A DNA stretch of 41,790 nt from Clostridiales bacterium (GCA_012518935.1 JAAYRE010000032.1:1-41790); one strand, 5' to 3'. Positions 1-9,633 are shown, numbered from the stretch's first letter. The notes: generated by a model not told the origin, from the sequence alone. Made by a program: numbers and translations.

Positions 1-247
1 CTTTAGCCCTATCAATTGCCAACTTCTCTGCCATATCTACAAATTCACAACCACCATAATATCTTCTACCAGGATATCCTTCTGCATATTTATTGGTTAA
101 CTGGCTGCCCATAGCTGCCATAACCGCTTTACTTACAAAATTCTCTGAAGCTATTAATTCAATATGATCATTTTGCCTTCCTATCTCCAAGGATATAGCA
201 TCGGCAATTTCAGGGTCAAACGCTCTTACATCATCAAATAAGTACAT
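1..247 (-). CDS. glyA: Serine hydroxymethyltransferase, 5' part only
   Basis: Not in the ORF track because it runs off the left edge. The reverse strand gives 82 codons beginning [10 protein letters not shown] and containing [14 protein letters not shown] and [15 protein letters not shown], the highly conserved N-terminal signature of GlyA. The enzyme is a cytosolic PLP protein that interconverts serine and glycine and loads one-carbon units onto tetrahydrofolate. The PLP lysine lies outside the window. The ATG at 247 is preceded by an AAAGGA ribosome site. It lies downstream of cdd on the same strand with a gap of about 160 bases, so co-transcription with the nucleoside cluster is possible but not shown. 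The identification is secure; completeness cannot be judged. Confidence 0.95.
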   Translation of the reverse strand, partial: MYLFDDVRAFDPEIADAISLEIGRQNDHIELIASENFVSKAVMAAMGSQLTNKYAEGYPGRRYYGGCEFVDMAEKLAIDRAK

Positions 248-409
248 TCTAATTCTTTCCTTTCTGGTGAATTATAAAATCATCCTCTTTTACATGGAAT
301 TAGTATATCATATGGTATAATTATTTAAAAGTAGAATTACCCTAATAAACACCATGAATTCATTACTTAATCTTATTAATAAGAAAACATATATTAATAA
401 ATATACATA

Positions 410-904
410 CTATTCTATATAATCTGGTCCAAAGCTAATTGGCAACAACTCCTCAAGAAAATACACAAGATAATCTTCTTCGGACTTAGCCACAATAACA
501 AGAAATTTACGGGGATCTACAAACTCTCTCATAACCTGTCTACATACTCCACATGGAGGGCAGTAATCTTGTAATATACCATCTTTGCCTCCTACTATTG
601 CTATAGCTGCAAAATCCTTTTCTCCTTCACTTATAGCCTTAAAGAAAGCAGTTCTTTCAGCACAATTACTTGGTGAATAAGCTGCATTCTCTACGTTACA
701 TCCTGTATATACCTTTTGCTTGATAGTAAGCAGGGCTGAACCAACCTTAAAATGAGAATATGGGGCATAGGCTTTTTCCATGGCTTCTATAGCATCACGG
801 ATAAGAAGCCTTATGACTGAACGGCTTACCAACTCATTCTTTGCCAACAACTCTCCTTTTTCACGGCGAACTAAACTATGGATTCTATCTTCTTCTTGTT
901 TCAT
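410..904 (-). CDS. cdd: Cytidine deaminase
   Basis: Cytosolic zinc hydrolase that deaminates cytidine and deoxycytidine to (deoxy)uridine in pyrimidine salvage. Visible motifs are TGCNVENAAY (about residues 67-76), NCAERTA with zinc ligand C81 and catalytic E83, and PCGVC with zinc ligands C118 and C121. The C-terminal LLPISFGPDYIE resembles the usual family ending. At 164 residues it is about 30 longer than typical Cdd. The extra part is a charged N-terminal stretch before the core that starts near IRLLIRDAIEAM. The ATG at 904 has a good GGAGGA ribosome site, so the extension appears to be translated. It is the third gene after deoD and deoC and fits a nucleoside-catabolism operon. Confidence 0.96.
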   Translation of the reverse strand: MKQEEDRIHSLVRREKGELLAKNELVSRSVIRLLIRDAIEAMEKAYAPYSHFKVGSALLTIKQKVYTGCNVENAAYSPSNCAERTAFFKAISEGEKDFAAIAIVGGKDGILQDYCPPCGVCRQVMREFVDPRKFLVIVAKSEEDYLVYFLEELLPISFGPDYIE

Positions 905-987
905 CCTAGTCCTCCATTCTAAATTTTATCTCTAAATATCCTAAGTACACATAGCATAGGTAAGTGACATGCCCCCACCAATTATAG

Positions 988-1653
988 CTAGTACCCACTT
1001 GTCTCTTGATTCTTAGCCAGTTTAACTATTCTACTTGTACCAAGTCTCTGGGCACCAAGCTTAATAAATTGTTTTGCATCATCAAATGAGGTAATTCCTC
1101 CTGCTGCCTTAATCTTTACATCTTGTCCAATATTCTTAGCAAATAAGGTCACATCATCAAAGGTTGCTCCAGCTGTTGAAAAACCTGTAGAAGTCTTAAT
1201 ATAATCAGCTCCTGCCTCTGTTACAACCTGACACATCCTAATTTTTTCATCCTCAGTGAGAAGACATGTTTCAATAATAACCTTTAATATTCTACTACCG
1301 CATACTTCTTTTACCTGCTTGATTTCATCAATAATCTTATAACATTGACGGTTCTTTACATCACCCAGATTTATGACCATATCAATCTCATCTGCACCAT
1401 TTGCAATGGCATCCCTTACCTCAAATACTTTAGTGGCTGTAGTCTGATAGCCATTAGGAAATCCAATCACCGTGCAGACTGCCATCTTATCTTTTACATA
1501 TTCCTTTACCTGCTTTACATAAGATGGTGGTATACATACAGATGCTACACCATAATTAATGGCATCATCACATAGCTGTTTTACTTCCTCCCATGTTGCT
1601 GTTTGGCTAAGCAAGGTATGGTCAACCTTAGCAAAAATCTCTTTTCTATCCAT
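988..1653 (-). CDS. deoC: Deoxyribose-phosphate aldolase
   Basis: Class I aldolase that splits 2-deoxyribose 5-phosphate into acetaldehyde and glyceraldehyde 3-phosphate, feeding deoxynucleoside sugar into glycolysis. The Schiff-base lysine is K153 in YIKTSTGF. The second active-site lysine is K182 in IKAAGGI, and the acid/base aspartate is D91 in EIDMVIN. The 221-residue length matches the family. The ATG at 1653 has a moderate GGAAAG ribosome site. It sits 50 bases downstream of deoD and 83 bases upstream of cdd on the same strand. DeoD releases deoxyribose 1-phosphate; the mutase (DeoB) needed to convert it for DeoC is not in the window. Confidence 0.97.
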   Translation of the reverse strand: MDRKEIFAKVDHTLLSQTATWEEVKQLCDDAINYGVASVCIPPSYVKQVKEYVKDKMAVCTVIGFPNGYQTTATKVFEVRDAIANGADEIDMVINLGDVKNRQCYKIIDEIKQVKEVCGSRILKVIIETCLLTEDEKIRMCQVVTEAGADYIKTSTGFSTAGATFDDVTLFAKNIGQDVKIKAAGGITSFDDAKQFIKLGAQRLGTSRIVKLAKNQETSGY

Positions 1654-1703
1654 AACTTCATCTTTCCAATCTTTAATTTGTTTTGATAATCTATTTGATA
1701 TTA

Positions 1704-2420
1704 TTATTGTTCATAAGCAACTTCCAAGGCAATCTCCATCATATCCCGGAAGGTGTTCTGTCTATCCTCTGAAGATAAGGCTTCTCCTGTAAATACATGA
1801 TCTGATATGGTAAATATTCCCAATGCCTTCTTACCTGCCCTCGCTGCATTCATATAAAGGGCTGCTGCCTCCATCTCCACACATAGAACATTCATTTTTT
1901 TCCATAGGGCATTGGTTTCATCATTATCATTATAGAATGGATCAGAAGATAGTACATTACCTACTACTGTCTTTATATTAAGCCTTTCAGCAGCTTCCAC
2001 TGCCTTTCTTAGTAGTCCAAAGTCAGCTATGGGAGCAAAGGTTCCCGGTAACTGATACTGCACTGCATAGTTGGAGTTGGTGGATGCACCCATACCTATA
2101 ACAATATCTCTAAGCTTAATATCATCAGCCATTCCACCGGCAGAGCCTATTCGTATAATATTATCCACATCATAAAAATTAAACAATTCATAAGAATAAA
2201 TCCCAATGGAAGGCATACCCATGCCACTTCCCATAACAGACACCCTTTTGCCCTTATATGTGCCGGTAAATCCCAACATATTTCTTACCTGGTTGAAACA
2301 TTTTACATCCTCTAGATAGTTTTCTGCAATAAACTTGGCCCGTAAAGGATCACCTGGCATAAGAACTGTTTTGGCAATCTCATCTACTTTTGCTTCAATA
2401 TGAGGGGTAGGTATATTCAT
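1704..2420 (-). CDS. deoD: Purine-nucleoside phosphorylase, DeoD type
   Basis: Hexameric-type phosphorylase that cleaves purine (deoxy)nucleosides with phosphate to free base and (deoxy)ribose 1-phosphate. Family residues seen include H7, R27 in GDPLRAKF, R90 and S93 in RIGSAGG, the VEMEAAALY sugar-binding segment (E182 and E184) and the catalytic aspartate D207 in SDH. These match the E. coli DeoD residues with a constant offset of three. The length of 238 is typical. The ATG at 2420 follows an AAGGAGGA ribosome site. It is the first gene of the deoD-deoC-cdd cluster. No promoter with good -35 and -10 boxes could be chosen in the 191 bases upstream. Confidence 0.97.
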   Translation of the reverse strand: MNIPTPHIEAKVDEIAKTVLMPGDPLRAKFIAENYLEDVKCFNQVRNMLGFTGTYKGKRVSVMGSGMGMPSIGIYSYELFNFYDVDNIIRIGSAGGMADDIKLRDIVIGMGASTNSNYAVQYQLPGTFAPIADFGLLRKAVEAAERLNIKTVVGNVLSSDPFYNDNDETNALWKKMNVLCVEMEAAALYMNAARAGKKALGIFTISDHVFTGEALSSEDRQNTFRDMMEIALEVAYEQ

Positions 2421-2611
2421 AAGCTATTCCTCCTTGATAAAATCATTGTGTATTAATATGTGCATGTATTATGAAACTATGGTCAAAGGCCATATTTACA
2501 AAGTTAATAATATAATGTATATAATCATCAATTATTATTTTATATTAACATTATTTCTTGAATAAGGCAATTATATCAATTTAGTATTGCCATTGTTTGT
2601 CTGAAGATCCA

Positions 2612-3004
2612 TTAAAAGTCCGAGTATACTTCTATCTCTCCTGTGAATGGATTCACCCTATACCAACCATAGGTTACAGTATGACCAATACCGGTTTCCT
2701 CATCATCTAATACAAATTCATATAAATGAATTAGATAACAACCACTAATTTCTTCTATTCCTTCATATACCAAATAATAATCTGCCAAAGCCAGTTTATA
2801 GTAGTATTCTTCCTCATTCTCCTTAAAGCTACTTTTAATAAAATTAGTTGCATATTCTTCCCTTACCATATCAAGGGCTTCCATAGGAGTAAGGTTAGCA
2901 TTCCCATTGGTAGTCCATATCTCATCAGAGTATTTGGGATATATATTTATAAAAAAATTAATATTTATTATCAGTATAAGTAATAGAATCGAAATTCGTC
3001 CCAT
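2612..3004 (-). CDS. Small secreted or membrane-anchored protein, unknown function
   Basis: A 130-residue protein that I do not recognise as a named family. It opens with one strongly hydrophobic helix (residues about 4-23), which could be a signal peptide or an N-terminal anchor. The rest is polar and acidic and ends in a TYGWYRVNPFTGEIEVYSDF strand-turn pattern. That ending resembles the tail of PepSY-like and similar small extracellular domains, in which a Trp/Tyr strand precedes a T-G-E turn. No lipobox cysteine is present. The ATG has a GGGGAG ribosome site about ten bases upstream. It lies downstream of the DUF4349 lipoprotein on the same strand, so both may be envelope proteins. Function unknown. 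Confidence 0.75.
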   Translation of the reverse strand: MGRISILLLILIININFFINIYPKYSDEIWTTNGNANLTPMEALDMVREEYATNFIKSSFKENEEEYYYKLALADYYLVYEGIEEISGCYLIHLYEFVLDDEETGIGHTVTYGWYRVNPFTGEIEVYSDF

Positions 3005-3164
3005 AAAAATATCTCCCCATCCTTTAGTCTGCTATATGTATCCAATCCTATCATATGGTTACATATATTTCCAGCTATATCGGTTGGGGAGAATCGACTT
3101 AATCCAATGTTTCTCCTATTATTTTTTGATTTATATCTTGAAAGCCTAGGGCTTAAGCAACGGC

Positions 3165-4184
3165 TTATTCACTGTCCCTTTGTTCCTCAATATAGTCTCC
3201 TTGTTTTATGTCATTATCTATTGTTGAAATAAATCTTTCTCTCATATTACGTTTTCTCAAGATTTTCCGTATTATTAGGACTGCCAGTGAAATTATAGCT
3301 GTCCATATGATAATATAGGGTAGATTAACAACAAACCACACAAAGAAGTTCTTTAATCCTTCGCTGATATCATAGATAGTCTTGCTAAAACCATTCTTAA
3401 TCCTTGTAAATACAGTTTCCTTATCTTGTGTAGGAGTCATTCTCTCCACTTCATTAATAGTGATTGTGACTGTACTATAATCCACCTTATTATCCATTGT
3501 CCTCAACTGGGTTTCATACATCTGAAGCTCGTATCTTATGGAGCTTAAACGGCTTTCTAAGGTAACTATATCATCTAAGGTTTCAGTCTTTTCAAGTAGT
3601 GAAAAAAGCCTTTCCTGCTCAATTTCAAGAGATTTTTTACGACTTTGGGTATCCACATATTCTAATGTGACATTCTCTGATGAAGATGATTCGTTAACAA
3701 CATTTCCATTGTCATTAACTATATCTACAAACTCATCCAACCTATCCTTTGGGATTCTAGCAACAATATAAGCATATCTGTTATTATTGCGACTATTATA
3801 TTTGTTACCACTTATTTCAGTTCTTTCATCATAGCCCCCAAGGCGGGTAATCTCATCCTTCAGTGTATTTATCAAATTGTCAAAATCTTGGGTCTCCACG
3901 TTGAGATTAACATACTTTATAATCTTCTCCATGGTACTTACACCTGAATTATCCACTGATATTCCTGATGAACTGGTTAACTTACCGTCTACCGTGTTGG
4001 ATACAAATCCACCTTCATCAGGCATATCGTTTTTCATATCATAATCGCTACTTTTATATTGTGGTGCACTAGCACTTACTGATGCATCCATTTTGGCACC
4101 ATCATAACCTTTACTGCAAGCAGTCATTATAAAGGTCATTGAAACTGCTATTAATACTGCTATTACCTTTCCGATTTTTTTCAT
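3165..4184 (-). CDS. DUF4349-domain lipoprotein
   Basis: The track starts at a TTG inside the ribosome site. The ATG at 4184, preceded by GGAGGAGGATATT, is the better start and gives 339 residues (MKKIGKVIAV). A lipoprotein signal peptide ends in FIMTAC. A Ser/Gly-rich linker follows, then the DUF4349 region with KYVNLNVETQDF, a YIVARIPKDRLDEFV segment, a predicted coiled coil with charged heptads, and VDYSTVTITINE. A transmembrane helix (NLPYIIIWTAIISLAVLII) and a basic tail close the protein. The family is a putative envelope protein of unknown biochemical role, often lipid-anchored outside and membrane-anchored at the C terminus. NUDIX lies 52 bases upstream on the same strand. Confidence 0.88.
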   Translation of the reverse strand: MKKIGKVIAVLIAVSMTFIMTACSKGYDGAKMDASVSASAPQYKSSDYDMKNDMPDEGGFVSNTVDGKLTSSSGISVDNSGVSTMEKIIKYVNLNVETQDFDNLINTLKDEITRLGGYDERTEISGNKYNSRNNNRYAYIVARIPKDRLDEFVDIVNDNGNVVNESSSSENVTLEYVDTQSRKKSLEIEQERLFSLLEKTETLDDIVTLESRLSSIRYELQMYETQLRTMDNKVDYSTVTITINEVERMTPTQDKETVFTRIKNGFSKTIYDISEGLKNFFVWFVVNLPYIIIWTAIISLAVLIIRKILRKRNMRERFISTIDNDIKQGDYIEEQRDSE

Positions 4185-4236
4185 AATATCCTCCTCCAAT
4201 ATTCATAAGAAAATCACATAACCCTCTTTCTTACTC

Positions 4237-4767
4237 TTACTTATTAGACGCAGTAATCCCCCATATAGTTCCATACTCCTCTTCTATAAGCTGAAATAAG
4301 AAATCCATATAAAAATACTCCACACAGATGCCCTTGTCCCCCATGGCTTTCATCTCGCTGCGGCTTACCCATTTTGCCTCTACCACTTCCGCCGGTTCTA
4401 GTGTAAGCTCCTCTATGGTTACATCGGTTCTCACCAGCCATACTGCACAGAAACTATTATGTCTTCTATACATCATTGCTAGGCTGGAATTCTCCCTGGT
4501 GGCCTCTATTCCTAGCTCCTCCCATAATTCCTTCCTGCAAGTAGTCCATGGATCATCTCCAGCTATTGCAGAGCCACTGGTGGCTGCCCAATATCCTGGC
4601 CTCCAGCTTAATGTTTTGGTTCTTTTTTGAAGAAGAATCTGACCTTTACTATTAATAGGGTAAATGTGCACTACCAGATGATAATCCCCATCTGCCAAAG
4701 GTATTCCTCGTTCATGGGTTCTTCCGGTCTTAACAAAACATTTATCATATATATCCCATAGCTCCAT
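4237..4767 (-). CDS. NUDIX hydrolase
   Basis: Cytosolic hydrolase of nucleoside-diphosphate-linked or related pyrophosphate substrates. The Nudix box is GSAIAGDDPWTTCRKELWEELGI. It departs from the consensus by D for the first E and K for the R of REUXEE, but keeps the metal-binding EE pair. The N-terminal half (LWDIYDKCFVKTGRTHERG, then DGDYHLVVHIYPIN) resembles the isopentenyl-diphosphate-isomerase-like NUDIX subgroup common in Clostridia, so the substrate cannot be named. The track start at 4788 has no ribosome site. The ATG at 4767 (MELWDIY) follows GAAGGA and matches the family N terminus, giving 176 residues. It precedes the DUF4349 gene. Confidence 0.9.
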   Translation of the reverse strand: MELWDIYDKCFVKTGRTHERGIPLADGDYHLVVHIYPINSKGQILLQKRTKTLSWRPGYWAATSGSAIAGDDPWTTCRKELWEELGIEATRENSSLAMMYRRHNSFCAVWLVRTDVTIEELTLEPAEVVEAKWVSRSEMKAMGDKGICVEYFYMDFLFQLIEEEYGTIWGITASNK

Positions 4768-4844
4768 GTGCTCACGTCCTTCTATCATATGTTAATTAAC
4801 ATCTATACAATACCATTATATCACAAATATGTAGTTAAGAAACT

Positions 4845-4889
4845 AATATGAAAAGCTGTTGCATATTATATGCAACAGCTTTTCATATT
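4845..4889. terminator. 21-bp perfect hairpin after the nucleotidase gene
   Basis: Arms 4845-4865 and 4869-4889 are perfect reverse complements with a three-base loop, and include AAAAGCTGTTGCATA. It begins 14 bases past the stop of the minus-strand nucleotidase, with the run CTTTT inside the 3' arm. It probably stops that transcript. It is symmetrical, so it could also act on plus-strand transcription. Confidence 0.75.
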
Positions 4890-4902
4890 CATAAATAATT
4901 GT

Positions 4903-7900
4903 TTATTTATTTACTATAACCTTGATTAGGGGGCCTCTTCCCGCCTTATTAGTGCCCCAAAGCTTTATTGCTGTCCCTTCTTGCTGAGCAGGAATCTCAA
5001 TAGTAAATTTTCCCTTGTTATCAATGGTTCCTTTATATTTTTTACTTCCTATCTGAGCATATACTCTAGTTTGAGTTTTTGCTACCTTTGAAGGTGCATT
5101 CTTAAACTCCTTGGGGGTCTTCACTTCTTCCTCTTCTTCATCTCTCTCTTCTAGGGGAGGGTTATAATCAAGAAGCTCTATGGTACCTGTAATTACCTCA
5201 TCCTTCTCATATATTGGATTCACCTTAGGAGAATCCGGTGAAACCTTAATTAACTGAGACACATAAGGATCACTGGTTCCTGAATCATTAGAGGCTAAAA
5301 CTGTGACTGATGTACCAGATTGGTCTCTATCAGTGGCAAAGGTATATACATATGCTCCTATAGTCTCATCATATTCAAATTCTGTGGTCTTATATGTCTT
5401 CTTACCAATTATAAGAGTAACCTCACAGTCCTTGATGGCAAGCACCTTAACCTCTTTGTCCGTGTTAGTTATTTCATTAAGAAGCATGGGCATATCTGGT
5501 CTTCCAGCTACTACTGTAAAAGACCTGGCCATAAGAATCTTACCATTTTCAAATCTTGTCATAATGTATATCTTATGTCCTACCTCTAAATTCTTCTCAA
5601 GACGATATTGATATCTATGCATTTCATTGGTTGATATTTTATAAAGGTTATTTGTAAACTCTGTCCCCTCTCCCTTGGCTATGGCTAAATACACGTCTCC
5701 ACTAGAATAATAATAGCCTGATATTAAATTGGATTTATCTGTTACTCGGTTCAAAGTAAGATTAGTAGAATCAGGTCTCACATAGAATTCAATATCTTTT
5801 ACTACTACTTGCAAGGGGAAGCTATTTCTTTCTTTATTATCCTTTATATCATAGGCAACAACAATCAGCTCCTGATTAGCATATAGTTGATCCTCAAATT
5901 CTAATACAAAGTTGCCCTCCTTATCAGTCATGGTAGTATAGTAATTATCACCTATTCTAAGCTCAATATTATATAGATTACCTGAAGCTTCGGGAACATA
6001 TCCCCTGATGGATTTTTCAATATTGCTCACATCATAAACTACAGGCATATTGGGAGCCTTCATACTTACTGTGACTGTACTTACCCTACTATTTCTTGAT
6101 ATGTGATCCATTGCGTAAACCTTTATAGATGTTCCTGGCAGTTGGGGTGGTAATATTAGGACAAATTGTCCCTCAGGTGAAACATCAACAATGGTTTCTA
6201 CAATTTTTAGGGAAGGATCATAGATTTCCTTATTTGCCTCAAATAACTCTCTGCCTCCATCATTAGAAACATATACTAGATCATCAATTATAGCTACAAC
6301 CGATGTAATATCATCGTAGGCATTACCAACTATATAATTCATATTATTTGAAACAGGATTGACATGGGGTTGGTTGGGTCCCGTACGATTAATCCTTACA
6401 GGAACTCGCTCACTCTCCAAGCCTCTCTCTTCATCCTTAATATATATATTAATTGTGGTATCTGCCAGTTGACCCGGAAGTGGATATGAGAATTTGCCCG
6501 TAGGTCCGATATTAATCTCATAATCCTTAGTTGGAGTCTCAATAACCAATATAGTATTTGGTTCGGCTTCTCCCTTAATATTGGATTTTCTATTGGTATA
6601 GAATTCAAAAGTAGGTTTAGCTAAAAGGTTGTCACTGAAGTTGTCAATTACAATTCTCTTAACAGCCTTATTCCCATGGATATCCTCAGCAAAGACTGTA
6701 TATATACCATTATTATGGACTGTAAATCCTTTGCTTGGTATGTCATTTTCAACAGCCCATACAGCATTGGATACATCAGTATCATCATTGGCGTACTTAA
6801 GCCTCTTAATTTTGGAATCATCCACTGCTTGTACTGCAATCTCAAAGGAACTTGCCGTTGGATTTGTTACAAGTGGAGCTATTACTATATGAGGAGCACT
6901 GGTATCCTTATTACTTGCTGGATAAGAAGCAATATAATATTTGTATTCATTCTTCTGAATCAACTCATCTACATACCATGGTGTTTCCTCAAATAAGGTG
7001 CCTGCATAGTATGGTACCTTCACAATAAATTCATAACCTGTAGGCAAAATCAATTTCCAGTTATAATCCACCTGTGGCATAATACTTCCACTGGAAGATA
7101 ACTCTTTAATATATTTTCCCAGTATAGATTGACTTCTTACAAATCCTTTTAGTACTGTCTGGTTTTCTACACCTTTGTTGGCATCTGTAGGTTTGGTTAT
7201 CTTGTTAGTTGCAATTAAAAACTCCATATCATCTGTAACTTCTTTTCCCTGATAAGTTACATTGGATACTCTTCTGTCATTATTAATAAAGTTTCCAGAA
7301 AAATCATATCTGGGAAATCTTGATATGTCAATATCATAACTGATCCCATCAAATATATAAAAATTACTCCAATCATTTAGCCATTCCTCACTGATCAGAG
7401 ATTTTAATCCTGTTTGCTTCATCAATGAGGACATAGTGTCATCTTCCCAGTAGGTGTTCCTGCTAGTAGTTTCATAAGCACTGGCAGACCATTCTAACCA
7501 CTCTTTAAGCTGAGCCCCGTTAATATAATATACATAGAGATAACTATTATAATTTTGTAAAGTAGCTAAGTCTGACTCAGTAATTTTATCTTTAATATTC
7601 ACAAAATCATAGATGGATTTAACCCCGTATGTATCATATGTTGAAGCAGCTATAATGGGATAATCCATGTATTTCTTGTCACCCTTAATCTGTTTTAAGG
7701 TATAATTAATCTTAGAGTCATTTAATAATTGAATTGCGGCATTATCTGCTAATAATCCATAATAATTTTGGATTATTGTATCTCCTTTTAATTCACCGAG
7801 AATATCTGTTGCATAATCCTTTAATTCATCTTCCCATTCTCCAAATATGGCACTAATGGACTTATCTTCACTGGTTGACTTTTCATTAACCATCCGTAGC

Positions 7901-8925
7901 TCAGACTTACGATTTACTATCTTAACCTTATCATCATTAATCTCTATCTCTAAATCAACTACCCCTATGGCCTTACCACGATCACCAGCCATTACGACAT
8001 TCTTACCATTCATAAGATAGCTTTCCTTGTTAACCCCTGGAAGCTTAAAATAAGGTGAAGTCATGTCATTAGTAGGGAAAAGATTATGTTCATGTCCACA
8101 CACCACAACATCAATTTCAGGAATTTTTGTTAAGGCATAGGCAACATTCTTAAAATTAGTCTCAGGATTTTCAGGACCAATTCCCGTATGGGAAAGGGCA
8201 ATTATTATATCAGCACCCTCTTCTTTTAATATAGCAGCTTGCTTCTGTGCATTTTCTATCATATCTTCTGTAACCAGTATCCCAGCATAACTATGGGTCT
8301 TGCTAGTAAGAGTGGGAATAGTATGACCAATGATACCAATCTTAATCTCAATCTCCTTGCCATCCCTGCTGGTTACTTTTCGGGTAAGAAGCATATTCTC
8401 AAGAAAGGGATGCTCTCCCGTTCTTGCATCGGTTACATTTGACACTACCGTAATATCACGAAGCCCTGATTCATCCAGTTGTCTAAGGATATAATCATAT
8501 CCATAATCAAAGTCATGGTTTCCCAAAGTAATGGCATCATAACCAACCTGCTTCATTGCCAGGTATATAGGTTGTGTAGCCCCTTGGTTTGTTGAAAATA
8601 TATATTCTGTTGTATAGTCAAATAATACATCACCCGCATCCAGAGTAAGAGTATTGCCCTCTGGAAGTTCAGCTCTTGTCTTATTAATTAGATCAAAAAC
8701 CCTTGCCAGTCCACCATTATTATAATCCACACCCTTTTCGTAATCAAAGCTATTAAGCTGTCCATGGAGGTCTGTGGTTCCAATAATCCTAAGATCAACC
8801 TTCTCATAATCATCTTTTGCTGCATTGGCACTGCCAAGTTTATTTGTACTTAAGCCAATAATCAGGCTAAGTGATGCAATCATCACTATTGCAAACAAAT
8901 TATATTTAACTTTCTTATGCGTCAT
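4903..8925 (-). CDS. Exported CpdB/5'-nucleotidase-family phosphoesterase with Ig-like repeat tail
   Basis: A 1340-residue secreted protein. A signal peptide covers residues 1 to about 36 (SLSLIIGLSTNKLGSANA). The metallophosphoesterase domain has TTDLHGQ (D52, H54), GNHDFDYG (N136-D138), ALSHTG and CGHEH. The 5'-nucleotidase C-terminal domain follows, with QNYYGLLADNA, TYDTYGVKSIYDF and YLYVYYINGAQLKEWLEWSA, closest in pattern to CpdB-type 2',3'-cyclic-nucleotide phosphodiesterases. From about residue 690 the protein is a chain of Ig-like beta domains about 85-100 residues long, with repeated KGKFTIEIP and GNFVLEF style turns. It ends at VIVNK with no LPXTG, SLH or dockerin. It likely scavenges extracellular nucleotides. 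Start: ATG after AAGGAGGA. Confidence 0.9.
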   Translation of the reverse strand: MTHKKVKYNLFAIVMIASLSLIIGLSTNKLGSANAAKDDYEKVDLRIIGTTDLHGQLNSFDYEKGVDYNNGGLARVFDLINKTRAELPEGNTLTLDAGDVLFDYTTEYIFSTNQGATQPIYLAMKQVGYDAITLGNHDFDYGYDYILRQLDESGLRDITVVSNVTDARTGEHPFLENMLLTRKVTSRDGKEIEIKIGIIGHTIPTLTSKTHSYAGILVTEDMIENAQKQAAILKEEGADIIIALSHTGIGPENPETNFKNVAYALTKIPEIDVVVCGHEHNLFPTNDMTSPYFKLPGVNKESYLMNGKNVVMAGDRGKAIGVVDLEIEINDDKVKIVNRKSELRMVNEKSTSEDKSISAIFGEWEDELKDYATDILGELKGDTIIQNYYGLLADNAAIQLLNDSKINYTLKQIKGDKKYMDYPIIAASTYDTYGVKSIYDFVNIKDKITESDLATLQNYNSYLYVYYINGAQLKEWLEWSASAYETTSRNTYWEDDTMSSLMKQTGLKSLISEEWLNDWSNFYIFDGISYDIDISRFPRYDFSGNFINNDRRVSNVTYQGKEVTDDMEFLIATNKITKPTDANKGVENQTVLKGFVRSQSILGKYIKELSSSGSIMPQVDYNWKLILPTGYEFIVKVPYYAGTLFEETPWYVDELIQKNEYKYYIASYPASNKDTSAPHIVIAPLVTNPTASSFEIAVQAVDDSKIKRLKYANDDTDVSNAVWAVENDIPSKGFTVHNNGIYTVFAEDIHGNKAVKRIVIDNFSDNLLAKPTFEFYTNRKSNIKGEAEPNTILVIETPTKDYEINIGPTGKFSYPLPGQLADTTINIYIKDEERGLESERVPVRINRTGPNQPHVNPVSNNMNYIVGNAYDDITSVVAIIDDLVYVSNDGGRELFEANKEIYDPSLKIVETIVDVSPEGQFVLILPPQLPGTSIKVYAMDHISRNSRVSTVTVSMKAPNMPVVYDVSNIEKSIRGYVPEASGNLYNIELRIGDNYYTTMTDKEGNFVLEFEDQLYANQELIVVAYDIKDNKERNSFPLQVVVKDIEFYVRPDSTNLTLNRVTDKSNLISGYYYSSGDVYLAIAKGEGTEFTNNLYKISTNEMHRYQYRLEKNLEVGHKIYIMTRFENGKILMARSFTVVAGRPDMPMLLNEITNTDKEVKVLAIKDCEVTLIIGKKTYKTTEFEYDETIGAYVYTFATDRDQSGTSVTVLASNDSGTSDPYVSQLIKVSPDSPKVNPIYEKDEVITGTIELLDYNPPLEERDEEEEEVKTPKEFKNAPSKVAKTQTRVYAQIGSKKYKGTIDNKGKFTIEIPAQQEGTAIKLWGTNKAGRGPLIKVIVNK

Positions 8926-9077
8926 TCTTCCTCCTTACTATGAAGAATTTATCTTCTTCAAAAATCAGTCAACATTGCCAGCGTTTCACATCCTGGGTAT
9001 AATTTAGCAATATTTTAAGGCAAAAGAATGTCAAATTCCTTAAGAAAATCCTACCAATTCTTATTAAAACATTTAAA

Positions 9078-9149
9078 GATATCCAAGTAAAGTTATAAGT
9101 CCCTTTCTGAGATTCATATGGGATTATCTAAGAACATTACTTGGATATC
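9078..9149. other. Spaced inverted repeat, possible terminator or structured RNA
   Basis: GATATCCAAGTAA (9078-9090) and TTACTTGGATATC (9137-9149) are perfect 13-base reverse complements around a 46-base spacer. The spacer itself partly folds, ATAAGTCCC against GGGATTAT with a bulge. It lies about 34 bases past the mrnC stop, and 150 bases upstream of the nucleotidase start. It may end the cysE-cysS-mrnC transcript, although no strong T tract follows on the minus strand. Confidence 0.4.
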
Positions 9150-9183
9150 AATTTACTCTTTATTATATTTAATTCTAAAAAAT

Positions 9184-9633
9184 TTAAGAATCTAGAAGAA
9201 CAGGACCAATTAATTCTAGCATACGCTCAATCTGTCCTGTAAGATATAGATAGCCGATTAAGGCCTCTACTCCAGTGGCTGTCCGATATTCTATTATATC
9301 CACATTCTTAGCTGAGCTATAGGACTTGGAGTTTCTTCCCCTTTTGTAAATAGCCATTTCCTCCTCAGTCAGCATGTCCTTAATATTCTTATAAAGTTCT
9401 GCTTGGGCAGAAGCCTTAACAAGATTAACAGCCTTCTTATGGAGCTTATTTACTGGGGCATTGCCTTGTTCCACAATATATGTCCGAATTATCAATTCGT
9501 AGATAGCATCTCCTATATAAGCCAAGGTTAGGCCCGAGTAGGATTTTATATCTGTATCCGGCAGCTTCCAGGTCCTTCTAATGTAGTCAGACATAGGTAT
9601 GCATTCATAATCCTTGTTTATTTTCTTTTCCAT
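9184..9633 (-). CDS. mrnC: Mini-ribonuclease 3
   Basis: Ribonuclease III-like enzyme that lacks the double-stranded-RNA-binding domain; in Bacillus it matures 23S rRNA. The 149-residue length fits the family. Signature segments are LAYIGDAIYEL with the catalytic aspartate near residue 43, RGRNSKSYSSAKN, and TGVEALIGYLYLTGQ with the second acidic residue. The start ATG at 9633 has AAGGAG four bases upstream. It lies inside the 3' end of cysS, overlapping by 16 bases, which implies translational coupling. The cysS-mrnC pairing is a common Firmicutes gene order and supports the call. Confidence 0.95.
   Translation of the reverse strand: MEKKINKDYECIPMSDYIRRTWKLPDTDIKSYSGLTLAYIGDAIYELIIRTYIVEQGNAPVNKLHKKAVNLVKASAQAELYKNIKDMLTEEEMAIYKRGRNSKSYSSAKNVDIIEYRTATGVEALIGYLYLTGQIERMLELIGPVLLDS

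Noticed and set aside
410-904. cdd start error or fusion explaining the extra N terminus
   Set aside because: The upstream ATG has a clear GGAGGA ribosome site and no good start lies nearer the core, so the extension is kept as translated.
2566-2591. GGCAAT/ATTGCC inverted repeat downstream of the small secreted-protein gene
   Set aside because: Six pairs with a 14-base loop and a weak T tail are too little to call a terminator in AT-rich DNA.
3121-3164. AAGCC/GGCTT hairpin after the DUF4349 gene
   Set aside because: Only five pairs and no T run follow it, so it is not supported as a terminator.
4244-4441. 65-codon ORF inside the NUDIX gene
   Set aside because: A same-strand alternate frame of the NUDIX gene without its own ribosome site or recognisable motifs.
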